The translations under genes and the position numbers were made by a program. This document shows positions 43,792 to 54,353 of a DNA stretch of 64,000 nucleotides, piece after piece (position 1 is the first letter of the stretch; every line of letters starts with the position of its first letter). This DNA is from Leishmania mexicana MHOM/GT/2001/U1103 (taxonomy: Eukaryota; Euglenozoa; Kinetoplastea; Trypanosomatida; Trypanosomatidae): positions 248,001-312,000 of the forward strand of contig NC_018331.1 in the NCBI RefSeq assembly GCF_000234665.1. Reading direction: 5' to 3'. Below the pieces are notes generated by a model. The model had not been told where the DNA came from, did not search any database, and saw only the letters and a program-made list of their open reading frames with translations.

Positions 43792-46700
43792 GCGTTTCGA
43801 GAAACGGGTGTGATACACAAAGGGAAGGACTGCCGCAGAGTGGAGGGAAGGGTTAGGAGTACTCCTGCCTTCTCTCGACCCGAGGGACGGTAACGCTTCT
43901 GTGATCTCCGGACAGGAGCACGGCGTCGAGAATAGGTGTGTGACGTTACTTCGCCAATGGTACACTGCATGTGATCGAAAAGGCACGCATGAACGCGTCA
44001 CTGATCTTCAGCTGTGCCGTGATGTGTCGGTGGCTGTTGTCCCCAGCTGGGTGAGAGGCGCACTTGTGTATGTGTGTGTGTGTGTCCCCCACCCTTCCCC
44101 TCCGCCCCACCTCACCACAAGTGCGTGCAGGCTGCTTTTAGGTACCTATGCGTCGATCGGTGTGATCTCCTGCTTGCGCGACTGTCAATCTACACCCCCC
44201 CCGCCGATACGCCCAAACGCGAAGAGGCGGACACGCACGCACACAATGCTGTGGAGACTCGAGACAAGCGTTGTGAAGAGAGACAAGGAAACCATTAACG
44301 TGTTTTTCGTTGAACAGTCTTATATCCACTTGTGGCACTGATGGTTTTCTCCTCTCTTATGCAACTCTCGTGACGCGCTGTGTACGCTAGCGACTCACGA
44401 AAACCCACGCAAGGGACTTCCCTGTAGATGCCAACTGTCCTGTGTCACCTGGAAAACACCACAAAAGAAGAGGAAAGGAGAAGAAGCATGAAGGAGCAGT
44501 TTCACGACGGGAAGCGGTGGGCCTGTGGAATGGATGTCCGGTGGAAACAAGTGTGCTAGCATCTACATCTGTGACCGTCTGTGTGTCTGTGTGTTTGTGT
44601 GTATGCGTGTGTGTGCCGATGTCCGACAGAGTCTCGCAAGGGTTGGATCTCTTCTACCCCCGTCCCCGCCCGCTGCTGCGTCCTCCTCTCTTCGATGATC
44701 TTTTTTTTTGTACGCCGTCCTATTCTTCTTTTCATGCTGCGCCTTGGGAAGATGTGCTTTTTTGTTGTTGCTTACTTCACTGTGATTCCACGTCCTTGGC
44801 GCTCTCCTCTCCTCTCCTCTCCTCCCCTCTACTCTCTCTCTCTGTGGGTACGCTTGCTTTGGGGCTCTGGCGTTTGAGGAGTAGTGAAGAGAGTGACATA
44901 TCTCTGAATGGCCTGTGCGTCAGGTTGTCCATTTAGTTGCATCGCGTGCGCACGGGAGAGAGAGAACGCCACTTCCACTCTCTGCCACATACAAAGAGAG
45001 AGGAAAAAAAGGAGGTGTGTGGAAGTATTCAGCAGGATTGTCGGCAGGTGTGTCCCTGGAAGGGAACCGGCTCGGGCGGCGGGGAGGGGTGTTGGGGTAA
45101 GAAGGGTGGAGAGGGTCACAGCGATGGTGCTATAAACAACGGAAGGTGTCTCTCCCTCTCTCTCTTCTTGTCACTCTGCGTGTGCATGCGAAATGGCGAG
45201 ATTCAGCCATGCTCCTGTGTCAGACGCTCACCCTTCCTGAGTCCACCACCTCGCGAGCTTTACAGCCCTTCCCGGCACATGCACGTCTTCCTCATCGTTG
45301 TTCGTCCGCGGATGAAGTTGTGTGTTCCACTTGAAAAAAAGGGGGAAAGAGGGATTCGCCGTTGCCTTCTTTGTCCTCACACTGTCTTCGCCTTTTTCTC
45401 TTGTTTTGCGGAGCTTGTTTCTGTTTGCGTCTTCCGTGTCTCGTGACTGATGCGTGTGCGTGCGCGTGTGCGTGCGCGTGTGCGTGCGCGTTTTTATTAT
45501 TATTATTATTATTTCGGCTCCTCTTTCGAGAAGGAAAGAAAAGCACAAAACAATCGCACGTGACAAGCCCTGCACGAAACTCTCTGCCTGCCTCTGGACG
45601 CTCTCTCTCTCTGTCTGTGTGTGTGTGTGTATCTGTCTTCAGTGCTTGTTCTTTTACTTGGCGGGTCGAGTCTCTGTTCCGCTCCTCCCCGACCCCTGTG
45701 CGCTTGGGCGTCCCTTTTTCTGTGCTTTTCGGTTTTCTTGTTGTTTTACCTCAGTCTCTATTGCTCGCTACCAGCACATGCTAATGCCTGCGCGTGTGGC
45801 TGGGTGGGTGGGTGCGCGTCCGTAGGCGCACGCGTCCTTTGCTTGTATGTCTTCGCCGGTGTGCGCCTATGCGTCTTCCCCTTAGGATTGTCTCCCTCCT
45901 CCCACCACCACGGCGAAAAAAAAGTGTAGAGAGAGTTCGGCCACCGTTACCAATATATATATATATAAGGAAACAGACGAGAGAACAGTGCAGACGTGAC
46001 AACAACAAACCCTTCCTCCTCCTCCCCACTCTCCCAAGAAACGAAAAAGGAAAAAAAAACAGAGTTTGGATAACGGAGATGTTAAACTCGCGTCGACAGT
46101 GGCCATGATACGCAGCAGACCATCATGTTCACGAGAGTATGTGGCTGGACGTGTGTGTGGTGAGCGGTAGGAATACACGAAAAAAGAAAAGCAAAAAAAA
46201 TGAAAAGGAAGCGTTGAGGTAAACGAAGGAGGGGATGTGGCAGCATTGTAGTGTGATGTGTACGCAACGCCTTCTTTTTTTTTGTGTGTGTGTGTGTTTG
46301 TATTCATCTCCTGCCCTTCCACCACTTACCCCGAGGGCCCTCCTCCTCCCCTCCCCGTTCTTCCCTTCCGTCTTTGGTGCTTGATGGGCCTCCTTCAGGA
46401 AAGCAGGCTGACAAAAAAAGCCTACATATAGCGAAAGCGTCGCCCCTGCGCTGGTCAAGGCGAAGCAGCAAGCGGAAATGAGGAGGAGCACATGTGTCCG
46501 TGTGCATAAGCAGCGATCAGACTCCCCCCTCCTCCTCTTCCTCCTCCTCCCTTCTCACCTGTCGTCATGTCGGTTTCTCTCCGGTGACTACTGTTGCCGT
46601 ATACTTCGCGTTAGCTCCACTTTCTCCTGCACCACCCTCACACTCGCTCTCTGTCTTCCTCTCTCGCTCTTCGTTTTCCACCACACCGCAGTGGTGCTCG

Positions 46701-46867
46701 CGCAGATCTCGAACGTTGAGGGCTTCAACATCGAGCACAGAAAAAAAGAAAAGGTTCAGTGAGCGGAACAACGAACCGTAAAGACGGGGGCGCGTCAGCT
46801 CCCTGTGTGCTGCACCTCTGTAATCATTCGTTTTTGAACCACGAAAATTTACTGTGAAAGACGAACG
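43792..46867. other. 3.1-kb intergenic region
   Basis: No convincing gene. It contains TG repeats (44070, 44580), a (TCCTC)n stretch near 44803-44825, the compound microsatellite at 45451-45513 and a (TA)n stretch near 45953-45967. Probably the Rab1 3' UTR and the leader of the pseudokinase-like gene. Confidence 0.55.
45451..45513. repeat. compound microsatellite: 12-mer GTGCGTGCGCGT array plus (TTA)n
   Basis: About three copies of the 12-mer GTGCGTGCGCGT are followed directly by seven TTA units. GC-rich alternating purine-pyrimidine sequence next to an AT-rich triplet run. Confidence 0.88.
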
Positions 46868-49800
46868 ATGGTAACATCGCCGAAGCCGCTTCTTGAGGGC
46901 TTGCACAAGATCACCGACCGCAGTGTATTCTTTCTTCCATGCGAGAATGATCATCTCGACTTGACAACCGTTAGCACCGCTCCCCCGTCGCACCGCAGCG
47001 TACTGCAGCGTAATGGCTTGGTGGCAAAAGCGTTCATTGGCGTGACGTTTTACGAGGTGCGCACCCCCGCCGCGCACCCGTCGTCGCGTACATCGCCAGA
47101 ACGTGACATGTGCAAGTCCGACGGAACCGATTCAGCGAAGCACCGCAAACTGTCCGCTGCGAAGCGAGAGGATCTGTGGCGTACTGCGTTGGTGTACGGC
47201 GGCCTGCTGCACGACAAGTGGGATGCATTGGTGACCCCAGAGGAGCTCGCGGCGACGCCGTGGCCAGTGCACACCGAAACGCAGTACGCGGAGCTGATGG
47301 AGGAGCTAGTTGCGCGGAAGGCTTGCACCACGGCAAATACGTCAAGCTTCTGCGTGCCTATCTTGTCCATTGACGAGTTCGTTTACAAGAACAAGGAGGT
47401 GCGCGTGTGCCTTGGCGTGGCCTGGATGCCATGCTACTCGTACAACCTGCGAGAGTGGGCGGCAACATTTGCGCATTCTGGTCACTGCGTGCCAGAGGCG
47501 TCGCTCCTGGCGCTGCTGCATAACGTGACCACCGGCGCACTCGCGCTGCGCACGGCCACCGGCACAGCGGACAAAACGGATGCGGCCCTCTCTTTGTCCG
47601 TCACTCTGGAGAAGGTGCTTGTGTATCGAGCTTCGGAGGCGGAAAAAAAGATCGCGAAGGAAGCCGACCCAGACGAAGCGGGGAGGGGGTTAACATTTGC
47701 GTTAGCCACCGGCGCGTTCAGGTGGCGGCGAGCAGAGCCGCGTGTTGACAAGAACAGTCGGACGAGCGTGCCGACACCGTTCCGCATCAGAGCTCTGACG
47801 AATCACCTGATCGTCTCCGAGGAGGTGCAGCTGCTGTACCGCACGCCTGAGGATTGCTCGCCGAGGCTATACCCGACGCACGGCAGCGCGGCCGCAAAGC
47901 GAGATGTCTGGACTCTCGGTGTCGTCCTCTACCTCCTCGCCTCTGGCTTTTCCGGCACAGGTCATGCCGCCACCACCTCTCCGCCGGACCGTGGCTCCCT
48001 GTTTCCTCCCCTGCGCGAGTTGACACCGCTCAACTCACCGGCGCTCACTCCAGACTCTCTCTGGAAGCGCCTGCGGCGGGAGCTGGAGGACCGCGGCTAC
48101 AGTAGCATAATCGTGACCGTGGTCGCACAGCTCCTCTCGCTTGACCCGCTCACGCGACCGTCGCTGAACACAATGGATCGCATGCTGCAGGATCTGCATC
48201 GGCCAACCCCTGTGTGCCGCTTCCCGTTCGCTCTAGGCTCGTACGACCTGCTGCGGATGCCGAACCCTACCGACATTAACCTGAACCCCGGCGCACGGCG
48301 GTACACCATGGAGGGAGTGTGCATCTTGTGCAAAAAGCACCGTGGCAGTACGCCCCAGTGCGCCAAGGACGGCGATCATGTTCCGGGCTTATCGTCGCCG
48401 TCGTGGTCTGGCGAGGAGCTGCTGCCGCAGCTGCACGGCAAGGACTTGCACTACATAACCTTTCTTTACCCCCTTTGCGGGTCCAGCGATGAGCGTCGGC
48501 GGCGCAAGCAAGCAGCACTCGCTTTGCAAACTTGCCACGACGGCATCAACGCCGCTAGCAGCAGAATCGCCCGAGATGCCACGCCGCTGCTGGACGCTAC
48601 GCTGCTGTTTCAGGTGTTCGGCGGCTTCGCCGTGTACGAGCGGGTGCCGGAGCGGAACGCGAAGGGTCAAGTCTTCCACCGCGTCACGGTGAAGGAGGTA
48701 TTGGTGCCGTACCCGAGCCAGGGGCTGCGCCGCTCGGAGTTGCCTCTGGTGAAGCTGACGATCGATTTCAGCGGCGGCCTCCCATGGCCTTCCTGCTGCA
48801 CGGAAACGCTGCAGAAGAGCGGCCGCGTCTCCTGCAACGTGCCACTCGGCTTCACGGGGGCTCACCACGACGTGAAGTGGTTTGGCTGGGTGCTACCTGG
48901 CGAGCGCTTTAGCCTGCCAAACGGAGGTCATTGGACGGCGCCGCACGATGGTTCCTTCGTGTTCTGGTTCCACTCGGATCTGCGACCAACGGATCGAGAC
49001 TGCTACTTCGCTCTGACAAGTATGCGCGCAGCGACGCTGCCGGCAAAGCTGCCGCGCACTGTGATGCCCGATTCGCTCTTTCGGATCCACGCCGGGGACC
49101 AGAGACACCCCAGTAATCTTCTGCCAAGTCGCGTAGGGAGCGGTAGCCTAGCGGATTCTCGCGTGGAACGGGGCAGCATAGTGCACCGTCGCTCATGCCA
49201 AAGCGTGACAGACATCGCCTTACCATCAGCGACGCACGAGATTGTGGAGGCAGACGAGAAGGTGAGGGTCCTTCTGGCGCATAGGCCACTCTCTCTCTCC
49301 GTGTCGCAAGTGCAAAACATGCAGGAGGAGTCACCGACCCTTGGGCGACGCCGGTGGAGCAGCGCAAAGGACAGGATGCTGTCTCGCCACTCCCCCGTTT
49401 TCCCCGCGGAGGTTGTCGACGCCCTCGAAACACCCGATGAGGCGCGACAGAATCCTGGTGCTTCCCGTGCTCCGTGGGTGCTTCGCTCCGTGGAAGAGAC
49501 AGGGAGCAGTGGCGTAGTCCTCACACCTCAGCTACATGTACCGGATCTTGATACGCCGAAGCCAGACACGCACGCCAGAGCTGACCACAAGAGCCCGAAA
49601 TCGCCGGACTGGGAGAGGACCAGCGACCAAGCGCACCTGCCAGAGCGCAACCCCACCCAGCCACCCGTGGATGGCAACACCACCGCGAGGGGCACACACG
49701 CCCTGGCCGCTCCTGAGAAGAACATCTCTCCCGCCGCGTCAGAGTCCCTCACTTCCGGGTGGAAGAAGGCCCGCAGGTTACGTGGCGCGACGGTCTCGTC

Positions 49801-50866
49801 AGAGGAGTGTTGTGGTGCTGCAGCGGTGCAGTTTGTGGCGTCCGCACCGGCAAGTGCCGGCGTCGAGCATCCCTTTAGAAGTACAATGGTGTCCGGGCAG
49901 TCGGTGCTGACCGCGCAAAGCAGCGTCCTTGGAGGCTCACCACGGCTCGTGAAGCTGAGCCCTGTCTCTCAGCATGGGGCGAGGAAGCAGAGCATCCAGG
50001 CAACCTCGTCGTGGATCACGCCAAAGTTGCCACCGATTGTGGATGCCCTGCCTGCGGGACTCGGCGAACTGCATGTCTGCGGGCTATGGCTGCCCAGCGA
50101 AACAGTGGAGGCGGTGTTTCGTTCTCTAACCTTCTGCATCCTCTCCACCGGTGAGCATGGCTACATGCAACCACCAGTGAAGACGTCTGCGCGAGTGGCG
50201 CATGCCATCCGTGCCCCGCCGGGTGCAGAATTCTTGGCCTTCCTGTCCAACCAGGTGCCGCTGTTTCATCGCAATCACCCGCGGCTGGAGAGGACGGGTG
50301 TTTCACTGATGCTACCGCACCACGGGTTCACGTGCTACGCTGCGGACGGCACCCTTTTGGGGGTTCTGGGGCTGCGGTGTAGCACCAAGGGTGACCCAGA
50401 CGTGATGGCTGGCGAGTTTGAGCTCATGATGTGCACCAGCGCGGCATTCCACGGCAGCAGCGTTGCTTCGTGGACTGTATATACGTCTCACCTCGCGGAG
50501 AGCGTAGGGGTTGAAGCGCACATGAGGCAGGCCGCCGTCAGTCCCGTCAAGACAAGGAACGACTACGATGGCGAGGACGGGCAGGCAGGCACTCTCCGTC
50601 ACGTGTCCTCCTTGCTGCGCCCCGCGTCGGGCAGTCGAAATATGTGGTCCAACACCCCGGAGAATCAGACACTCACCTTTACGGGTGCCCATCATCTCGT
50701 GGGCGAGTTCACACCAGACAAAAACGGCGACACTCTACGGTCTCGCAGGGGAGAGGGGGAAGCGGTGCTACCAGCGTGCTGGATGAGCTTTGACGGCGTG
50801 TCGACCGCGCTCCTGTTTGCAGACGCGCAGCAGTCTGTCTGGGTGCCGTACAGGATCGGCGGTTAG
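46868..50866 (+). CDS. large pseudokinase-like protein, 1332 aa
   Basis: The N-terminal third shows a degenerate protein-kinase fold. A hinge-like segment lies at CLGVAWMPCYSYNLREW (about 179-195). Where a catalytic HRD loop should be, there is LSVTLEKVLVY (about 241-251) with no Asp. No DFG is visible; ATGAFRWRR occupies the place. The C-lobe is much clearer: YRTPED (324-329) for the APE motif, KRDVWTLGVVLYLLASG (D346) for the F helix and DPLTRPS (426-432) for the conserved arginine. It is therefore probably catalytically dead. The rest has a C-x2-C segment near 483, globular regions around 520-760 and 1060-1200, and disordered Ser/Pro-rich stretches between. Function unknown; a scaffold or regulator is possible. 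Start at the first ATG. Confidence 0.75.
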   Translation: MVTSPKPLLEGLHKITDRSVFFLPCENDHLDLTTVSTAPPSHRSVLQRNGLVAKAFIGVTFYEVRTPAAHPSSRTSPERDMCKSDGTDSAKHRKLSAAKREDLWRTALVYGGLLHDKWDALVTPEELAATPWPVHTETQYAELMEELVARKACTTANTSSFCVPILSIDEFVYKNKEVRVCLGVAWMPCYSYNLREWAATFAHSGHCVPEASLLALLHNVTTGALALRTATGTADKTDAALSLSVTLEKVLVYRASEAEKKIAKEADPDEAGRGLTFALATGAFRWRRAEPRVDKNSRTSVPTPFRIRALTNHLIVSEEVQLLYRTPEDCSPRLYPTHGSAAAKRDVWTLGVVLYLLASGFSGTGHAATTSPPDRGSLFPPLRELTPLNSPALTPDSLWKRLRRELEDRGYSSIIVTVVAQLLSLDPLTRPSLNTMDRMLQDLHRPTPVCRFPFALGSYDLLRMPNPTDINLNPGARRYTMEGVCILCKKHRGSTPQCAKDGDHVPGLSSPSWSGEELLPQLHGKDLHYITFLYPLCGSSDERRRRKQAALALQTCHDGINAASSRIARDATPLLDATLLFQVFGGFAVYERVPERNAKGQVFHRVTVKEVLVPYPSQGLRRSELPLVKLTIDFSGGLPWPSCCTETLQKSGRVSCNVPLGFTGAHHDVKWFGWVLPGERFSLPNGGHWTAPHDGSFVFWFHSDLRPTDRDCYFALTSMRAATLPAKLPRTVMPDSLFRIHAGDQRHPSNLLPSRVGSGSLADSRVERGSIVHRRSCQSVTDIALPSATHEIVEADEKVRVLLAHRPLSLSVSQVQNMQEESPTLGRRRWSSAKDRMLSRHSPVFPAEVVDALETPDEARQNPGASRAPWVLRSVEETGSSGVVLTPQLHVPDLDTPKPDTHARADHKSPKSPDWERTSDQAHLPERNPTQPPVDGNTTARGTHALAAPEKNISPAASESLTSGWKKARRLRGATVSSEECCGAAAVQFVASAPASAGVEHPFRSTMVSGQSVLTAQSSVLGGSPRLVKLSPVSQHGARKQSIQATSSWITPKLPPIVDALPAGLGELHVCGLWLPSETVEAVFRSLTFCILSTGEHGYMQPPVKTSARVAHAIRAPPGAEFLAFLSNQVPLFHRNHPRLERTGVSLMLPHHGFTCYAADGTLLGVLGLRCSTKGDPDVMAGEFELMMCTSAAFHGSSVASWTVYTSHLAESVGVEAHMRQAAVSPVKTRNDYDGEDGQAGTLRHVSSLLRPASGSRNMWSNTPENQTLTFTGAHHLVGEFTPDKNGDTLRSRRGEGEAVLPACWMSFDGVSTALLFADAQQSVWVPYRIGG

Positions 50867-53393
50867 TTGTACGCAACGATGGTGCCAGCGCTGGGCTCGT
50901 ATTCGTTTTTTTTTCGCTTTTATTTCGGTGTCGGTCTTTATGCTGCTCACTGAATCGCGTCTCTCTTTCTCTCTTCGTCCCCACACCTTTTACTTTTCTG
51001 GTGACGTGGCATGCTGTGGTCACTGCCGGGGTGCCACAATCAGTTGTCAAGGATGAGGGGCACGGATGCGCGGATCCTCTGAACCTCTTTATGCGTCCAC
51101 GTTGCCTCCATGTTGTCACTCGCCTGTTTGTTGTTTTTGTTGCTGTTGCTTGCCCTCACGCACGCAACCCTTCTTCCGCATCCCACCCCACTCACATCTC
51201 CTCACCCACTTCGCAACTACCCCCTCTTGTACATGTGTTTTGGGTGTGTGGCACGTGCGCCCTTTCCACCGCATCGTACCCCTCACACGCGTTCTCTTCT
51301 ATCGTATCCTTTCATGGTTCTCCGCTCCAACCGCGCCCCACCCCCATCGCGTTTCGTTCTCCCACATGCCTCTAAACACATTTTTGTTGTTGTTGTTTCC
51401 GGTTATGAACGTATTCGTTTCCCCCTGCCTGTCGGTACATCGGGTGGTCTCTAACCCGGTGACGGAGCAAACACCGGAGAAAACACCCACGTACGTAGAC
51501 CCATAGAGCTTTGCCTGTGTGGCGTTCTCTGTAAGAAGGATGACTCTCCCCACCACCACAACCGACGCCTCTCATCCGTACCGCGGCCACCACAGGGGGC
51601 CTCTTTGCATGTCTGTTGTGTCCGCTGCTGGCACGCATTTTTTGTTTTAGACTCGCTCTTGTTTTAGCTGTTGTTCGCTCTGCGAGTGTGGTGCAAGTCC
51701 GAGGAAAAGGAACGCAAAGAACAGTGCTCCTGGCGCCGCTGCTGCTGCTGCTGCTGCCGCCCTCCTCCTCCGTCGCGGGCGCCACCTTTTGCCGCTGTTT
51801 CTCTCTCTCCCACTTTCTCCCTTATGCTTCTTGGCAGTCTCCGGGAAAAGTGATGATTCCTTTGGTTTTCTTTTTTTGGATATCACTTGCCGGTCTGTGT
51901 CAGTCTTTCCTCTGACTTCCTTCTTGCCCCCCCCCCACAGCGATGCGCAGGTGGAGGGGGCAGCCTGCACGTACATCACCGTTAGCTTCGGTCGCTCACA
52001 GCGGCGCAGCGTGTTGCGTGCACCCGCCCAAAGCGACAGAGAAACGGACATGCCGACTCACATGGGAGCACTTGCGTGCAGCTGAGCACAGGCGCACACA
52101 TCCATGCGCCCGTACATGATGGCGGGTTTGTGTGCTCACGCCTGGGGCCCCGAACACGCAACATACACATCTTCCCGCACCGTCCTCCTCTGCTTTCTAA
52201 ATCATTCTTGTGTCGAGACACGTGTGCACCTGTAGGTGTTCATGCGTGTCTTGTCCTCCAGTCGCTCTGTATGCGGAGCGTGAGCGCGCACGTGGGACAC
52301 CGCATAACACGGATAGAAAACATACAGACCTCCCCCTGTCTGGGCCGTTGGTCAGCTCGTGGTGCATTCTTGTTTTACTTTATGTTTTCCACTTTCTTTC
52401 TCCTGTTCCTGCTCGTTAGCACGACTGTCCGTGCTACTGTATTCATCTCTCTTTCAGATCTTTATATCCTTCCCTTCTCCCCTGAACCCCCACCCCCTCC
52501 AATATCAGCGTCCCTCTGCCGAAACAGCTGTTTACACGTGATTGACTCCTCTCTCCTCCCCCTTCCTCCCTCTTCTTCTCCGGCGCTTTTTTGTGACCTC
52601 CCACACTCTCTCGCTCGGATCCTCTGTATGAAATCACCCGTATGCACACACACACACACACACGGACGCGCATATATTGGGGTGAGCTCACCTCTTGCTC
52701 TTCGACCAGAGCGTATGCATGCGTGTGGCGCTCGTCGTGTGAATCCAGTGTGGACGTGTCTCCTCACGGTGCGGTTTGCCTTCCGTTTTTGTTGTTTTTT
52801 TCGCCTTGTTCAAACCCTTACGAGCGCCGTTGTTTCTTCCACAGACCAGCCATCAATGCCGGCTGTGTGTACCTGCAGCCATAGAGTCGCTCTTGCACGG
52901 GTGCACCTCGACAGGCGCACGACGTGTTGAAGAGATCTCCATCGTGTACTGTAAACCGAGTAGGGCGACACCAAAACCACAGCCTCCCCGCCCCAGCCCC
53001 CGCGTCATATGCCCTCTCGATCTCTTATGCAATGTAGCTCGAATCGAGCACTTCTTCGGATTAACGGAAGAAGGCATACGCTCGCACTGCTCAACCTGTG
53101 CAACACCTCACCCAATAACGACGACACCCATTTCCTCACCTTTTCTCCTTTCTTTCTCTTCTGGAGTCGCGTCATTGCGCGCGGAGAACTGCGGTAGCCA
53201 CCGCCCCCCTCCTCCTCCTCCTCAGTGCACTCACCGCTGCTGCTGTCACCGCTCCTTTTGAATGTGTGAGGGATGCCAGGGATATTCTTCTTGGGTGTCT
53301 CCTGCTCTTTTTTGTTTTGGTTGAGAAGACCCAGGAGGTACAATAGTAAAGTCTTCGAGGATAGACGGCCATCAGCTGGGAAAGGGGTGCTCA
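50867..53393. other. 2.5-kb intergenic region
   Basis: No gene recognised. It contains a (CTG)6-7 run at 51738-51757, C-runs near 51928 and (CA)n near 52645-52662. A CT-rich tract ending in CAG at 53224-53225 is a possible splice acceptor for the MCU gene. Confidence 0.55.
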
Positions 53394-54353
53394 ATGCAAT
53401 CTATGACGGCCACGATATTCCGGCGCAGCGGCGGGCTGCTGCCGAGTGCTCAATCGACTTCTACTCTGTCCCACTGGCACCGTCGTCTCAGCACACTTGG
53501 TCGCCGATTCACCACAGCACGCGCTGCCCACGCATCGACTCCGACGTCGTCAGCCCTGTCAGCAAACGACTTTGCCGCCATCACTCCGCTTCTTCTTCTG
53601 CGCCAAATGCTGCAACAGCACACCCAGCTGGACGGTACCGACTTGGCTGCGCAGCTCCACCCCGGCGAACAACACATCGTTATTTCTCGCATCAAGTTTT
53701 GCCATTTCTGCGCTGCGTCGCATGTCGAGGATCCAGACGCCGCCCTGACAGATTTAGAAGCGGCGGGCGTGGTGGTGGTGCTGGACGGCGGAAGCATGGT
53801 TCATCTGAGGCCTGTGCTCTACCTTGAAACTCTGGAAATGATCCGCAACGTGGCGAGGCCGTCAAGCAGCGGCAACAGGACGTCTGAGACGAACTCGAAG
53901 CTGTCAGTGGCGGTCAGCAGCTTCATGCTAGAGGAAGCGGAGCGTCGTGTCGCGGTGCTGACCGAGAAGGAAAAGGCGATGCGGAAGCGACTGCAGCCCG
54001 CCATCGCGCGAGCAGCGCGCTGGCGCCGCACGGTATGGGGTGGTGCACTGCTCTATGCCGGCGCTCAGCTCGCCATCATATCGCGTCTCACCTACTTTGA
54101 CCTAGACTGGGACATTATGGAGCCAGTCTCGTACATCCTTACGGCTACAAACGCGATTTTCTTTTTTCTGTACTACCTGCGCTTCAACGAGGAGCACTCC
54201 TACAGCGCCTTTGATCAGCGGTTCCTGCCTCGAAAAGTGCGCCAGTACGCTCCCAAAGACTTCGACTGGGCGGCGTATGCGGACGTGTGCCAGCAGCTCG
54301 TTGAGGAGCGAGCGATGCTGGACTCCATCTTGAAGTGGAGTGCGAAACACTGA
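53394..54353 (+). CDS. MCU: mitochondrial calcium uniporter pore subunit (MCU), 319 aa
   Basis: Inner-membrane calcium channel subunit. The pore signature is WDIMEPVSY, with W239 and D240 on the loop between two hydrophobic segments (about 213-235 and 246-263); the acidic pair forms the selectivity filter. The MCU domain begins with a coiled-coil-prone stretch (EEAERRVAVLTEKEKAMRKRL, about 183-203). The N-terminus is rich in Ser, Arg and Thr and lacks acids (TATIFRRSGGLLPSAQ), as for a mitochondrial presequence. A CHFC pair lies near residue 102. ATG 53394 is followed by another ATG three codons later (53403); either may be used. The length is normal for the trypanosomatid protein. Confidence 0.93.
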   Translation: MQSMTATIFRRSGGLLPSAQSTSTLSHWHRRLSTLGRRFTTARAAHASTPTSSALSANDFAAITPLLLLRQMLQQHTQLDGTDLAAQLHPGEQHIVISRIKFCHFCAASHVEDPDAALTDLEAAGVVVVLDGGSMVHLRPVLYLETLEMIRNVARPSSSGNRTSETNSKLSVAVSSFMLEEAERRVAVLTEKEKAMRKRLQPAIARAARWRRTVWGGALLYAGAQLAIISRLTYFDLDWDIMEPVSYILTATNAIFFFLYYLRFNEEHSYSAFDQRFLPRKVRQYAPKDFDWAAYADVCQQLVEERAMLDSILKWSAKH

